Source: an uncultured Clostridia bacterium (lineage in GTDB: Bacteria; Bacillota; Clostridia; Oscillospirales; Ruminococcaceae). From it: a stretch of DNA of 12,152 nucleotides. Positions 10,784 through 12,152 of the stretch are shown here, in pieces. The stretch covers positions 1-12,152 of the forward strand of contig CANQOJ010000052.1 in NCBI GenBank assembly GCA_947625455.1. The letters run 5' to 3'. Made by a program: the position numbers and the translations under genes. How positions within the stretch are numbered: the stretch's first letter is position 1; each line of letters begins with the position of its first letter. Below the pieces are notes generated by a model, which searched no databases, had not been told where the DNA came from, and worked only from the letters and a program-made list of their open reading frames with translations.

Positions 10784-12152
10784 TTAAACAAAAATCCCGC
10801 CTATCATTCTGACTATAAACGCCATTACCCAAGCCACTGCGCATTGTCCTACAACAACTCCGAACGCCCATTTCCCGCCGAGTTCCCGCCTTACGGAAGA
10901 AATTGCCGCAACACATGGCGTATACAGCAGACAGAATGTCAAAAGCGCTGCGGCGTCAACAGGGGAGAGAAGCGCCGTAAGGCTTTCCGTGCTGCCAAAC
11001 AGCACGTTTATTGAAGAAACAACGCTTTCCTTTGCCATAAATCCCGCGATAAGCGAGGTGCATACGCGCCAGTCGCCAAAGCCCAACGGCTTGAATATGG
11101 GCGCGATAAATCCCGCTATTCCCGCTAAAATGCTTTCTCGGCTTGAAGTTACAAGGGAAAACTTGTAGTTGAAATTCTGCAAAAACCAGATTACCACCGC
11201 CGCTATAAAAATTATCGTGAACGCGCGCTGTAAAAAGTCTTTAGCCTTGTCCCACAAAAGCATTGCAACATTCTTTGCTCCCGGCATTCTGTAATTCGGA
11301 AGTTCCATTACAAACGGCACGGCTTCTCCTCTGAACGCGGTGTTTCTTGAAATAAGCGCTACAATTATCCCCGTAAGAATACCGCCGAAATACAGCGCGA
11401 TCATAACAAGCCAAGCGCAGTCGGGAAAGAATGCCGACGAAAGAAATCCGTATATAGGCAGTTTAGCCGAACAGCTCATAAACGGCGTAAGCATTATGGT
11501 CATCTTTCTGTCGCGTTCTGACGGCAGCGTTCTTGACGCCATAATTCCCGGAACAGTACAGCCAAATCCTATCAGCATAGGAACAATGCTTCGTCCCGAA
11601 AGCCCTATCTTTCTCAGCAGTTTGTCCATAACAAACGCCACTCTCGCCATATAACCGCTGTCTTCTAACAGCGATAAAAAGAAGAACAACACCACAATAA
11701 CGGGCAAAAAGCTTAAAATGCTCCCCACACCCGTGAAAATGCCGTCAATAACCAGCGAGTGCAGAACTTCATTGACGTTCATCACCGTAAGCGCCCTGTC
11801 CGTCAAGTCCGCAAGCGCATTTATCCCGTCGTCAAGCCTGTCCTGCAAAAATGCGCCTATAACGTTGAACGTCAGGAAAAATATCGCCGACATAATAAGT
11901 ATAAACGCGGGGATTGCCGTGTATTTTCCCGTAAGTATTTTGTCTATCTTCTTGCTGCGTTCGCGCTCGCGGCTTTCGTGAGGCTTTACTACCGCTTCTT
12001 TTACAAGTTTGTTTATAAATGTAAACCGCATATCAGCGATAGCAGCGCTTCTGTCAAGACCGCGCTCTTCTTCCATCTGACAGACGATATGCTCAATCAT
12101 TTCCTTTTCATTCTGACTTAGTTTAAGCGCGTCCTCAATAAGCTTGTCGCCC
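10784..12152 (-). CDS. feoB: Ferrous iron transport protein B, C-terminal part (5' end outside window)
   Basis: Membrane part of the Fe2+ uptake protein FeoB. The reading frame stays open to the right window edge: 17 further codons precede Met at 12100, so the N-terminal GTPase domain is outside the window and this Met is internal. Visible family blocks, in order, are LEDSGYMAR, the first Gate motif GFGCTVPGIMASR, MTPFMSCSAKLPIYG, GFMAKESVVSS and the second Gate motif LLYTPCVAAISSVRRE, each with the conserved Cys. Hydrophobic segments recur throughout. The protein ends MIGGIFV with a TAA immediately next to repeat copy D. It would supply Fe2+ under anaerobic conditions to Fe-S enzymes such as those encoded nearby. 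FeoA and any Fur box would lie outside the window. Confidence 0.95.
   Translation of the reverse strand, partial: GDKLIEDALKLSQNEKEMIEHIVCQMEEERGLDRSAAIADMRFTFINKLVKEAVVKPHESRERERSKKIDKILTGKYTAIPAFILIMSAIFFLTFNVIGAFLQDRLDDGINALADLTDRALTVMNVNEVLHSLVIDGIFTGVGSILSFLPVIVVLFFFLSLLEDSGYMARVAFVMDKLLRKIGLSGRSIVPMLIGFGCTVPGIMASRTLPSERDRKMTIMLTPFMSCSAKLPIYGFLSSAFFPDCAWLVMIALYFGGILTGIIVALISRNTAFRGEAVPFVMELPNYRMPGAKNVAMLLWDKAKDFLQRAFTIIFIAAVVIWFLQNFNYKFSLVTSSRESILAGIAGFIAPIFKPLGFGDWRVCTSLIAGFMAKESVVSSINVLFGSTESLTALLSPVDAAALLTFCLLYTPCVAAISSVRRELGGKWAFGVVVGQCAVAWVMAFIVRMIGGIFV

Noticed and set aside
10647..10790. Target duplication around copy D
   Set aside because: CAAATCT on the left and TTAAACA on the right do not match beyond chance. 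If one existed it has decayed.

Overview
The window looks like chromosomal DNA of an anaerobic, moderate-GC member of the Clostridia, probably a gut or rumen Oscillospiraceae/Ruminococcaceae-type organism. This is inferred from gene content: a group B-like [FeFe] hydrogenase, a ferredoxin-type aldo/keto reductase, a CotH-like kinase, FeoB, an AGCS sodium symporter and a FemAB ligase. The promoters are of SigA type and the Shine-Dalgarno sites are strong. No species is claimed. No tRNA, rRNA, CRISPR array or transposase gene was found.

Layout. Positions 1-246 hold the right part of a structured repeat (family 1, copy A), half of a second repeat (family 2) and a perfect palindrome. A patatin-like phospholipase follows (247-1089, +) and ends in a terminator overlapping the end of a convergent gene. 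Three minus-strand genes read leftwards from a consensus SigA promoter at 5010-5038: a CotH-like lipoprotein kinase, a SLOG/DUF1273 protein and an AGCS amino acid:Na+ symporter. Repeat copy B lies just upstream of that promoter. Next come an aldo/keto reductase with two [4Fe-4S] motifs (-), a complete family-2 inverted repeat, and a tight minus-strand operon of an APH-fold kinase, a small [2Fe-2S] thioredoxin-like ferredoxin and a 474-residue [FeFe] hydrogenase, driven by a near-consensus promoter at 8956-8984. After a 325-bp divergent regulatory region comes a plus-strand femAB-type gene (9250-10621) interrupted twice. The window ends with the 3' part of feoB (-), whose stop codon touches repeat copy D.

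The most unusual content is the non-coding structured repeats. Family 1 has four copies (1-77 partial, 5044-5148, 10107-10285, 10654-10783), all in the same orientation. Each complete copy has terminal inverted repeats starting CAGRCTGT and a central hairpin with a constant TTTGT loop whose stem changes by compensatory substitution between copies. Copy C sits inside femAB, is flanked by a 7-bp target duplication (GGAATAT), and its removal restores the FemAB reading frame exactly. The copies also carry zero, one or two examples of a nested 27-30 bp mini-hairpin module. A different, multi-hairpin insertion of about 166 bp (9721-9886) breaks the same gene upstream. Removing both leaves an uninterrupted 339-residue FemAB protein with no other visible lesion, so the insertions are probably recent.

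The hydrogenase, ferredoxin and aldo/keto reductase fit fermentative redox balancing and H2 metabolism; FeoB would supply ferrous iron to such an Fe-S-rich cell. The link of the APH-fold kinase to the hydrogenase is unexplained and rests only on operon structure.
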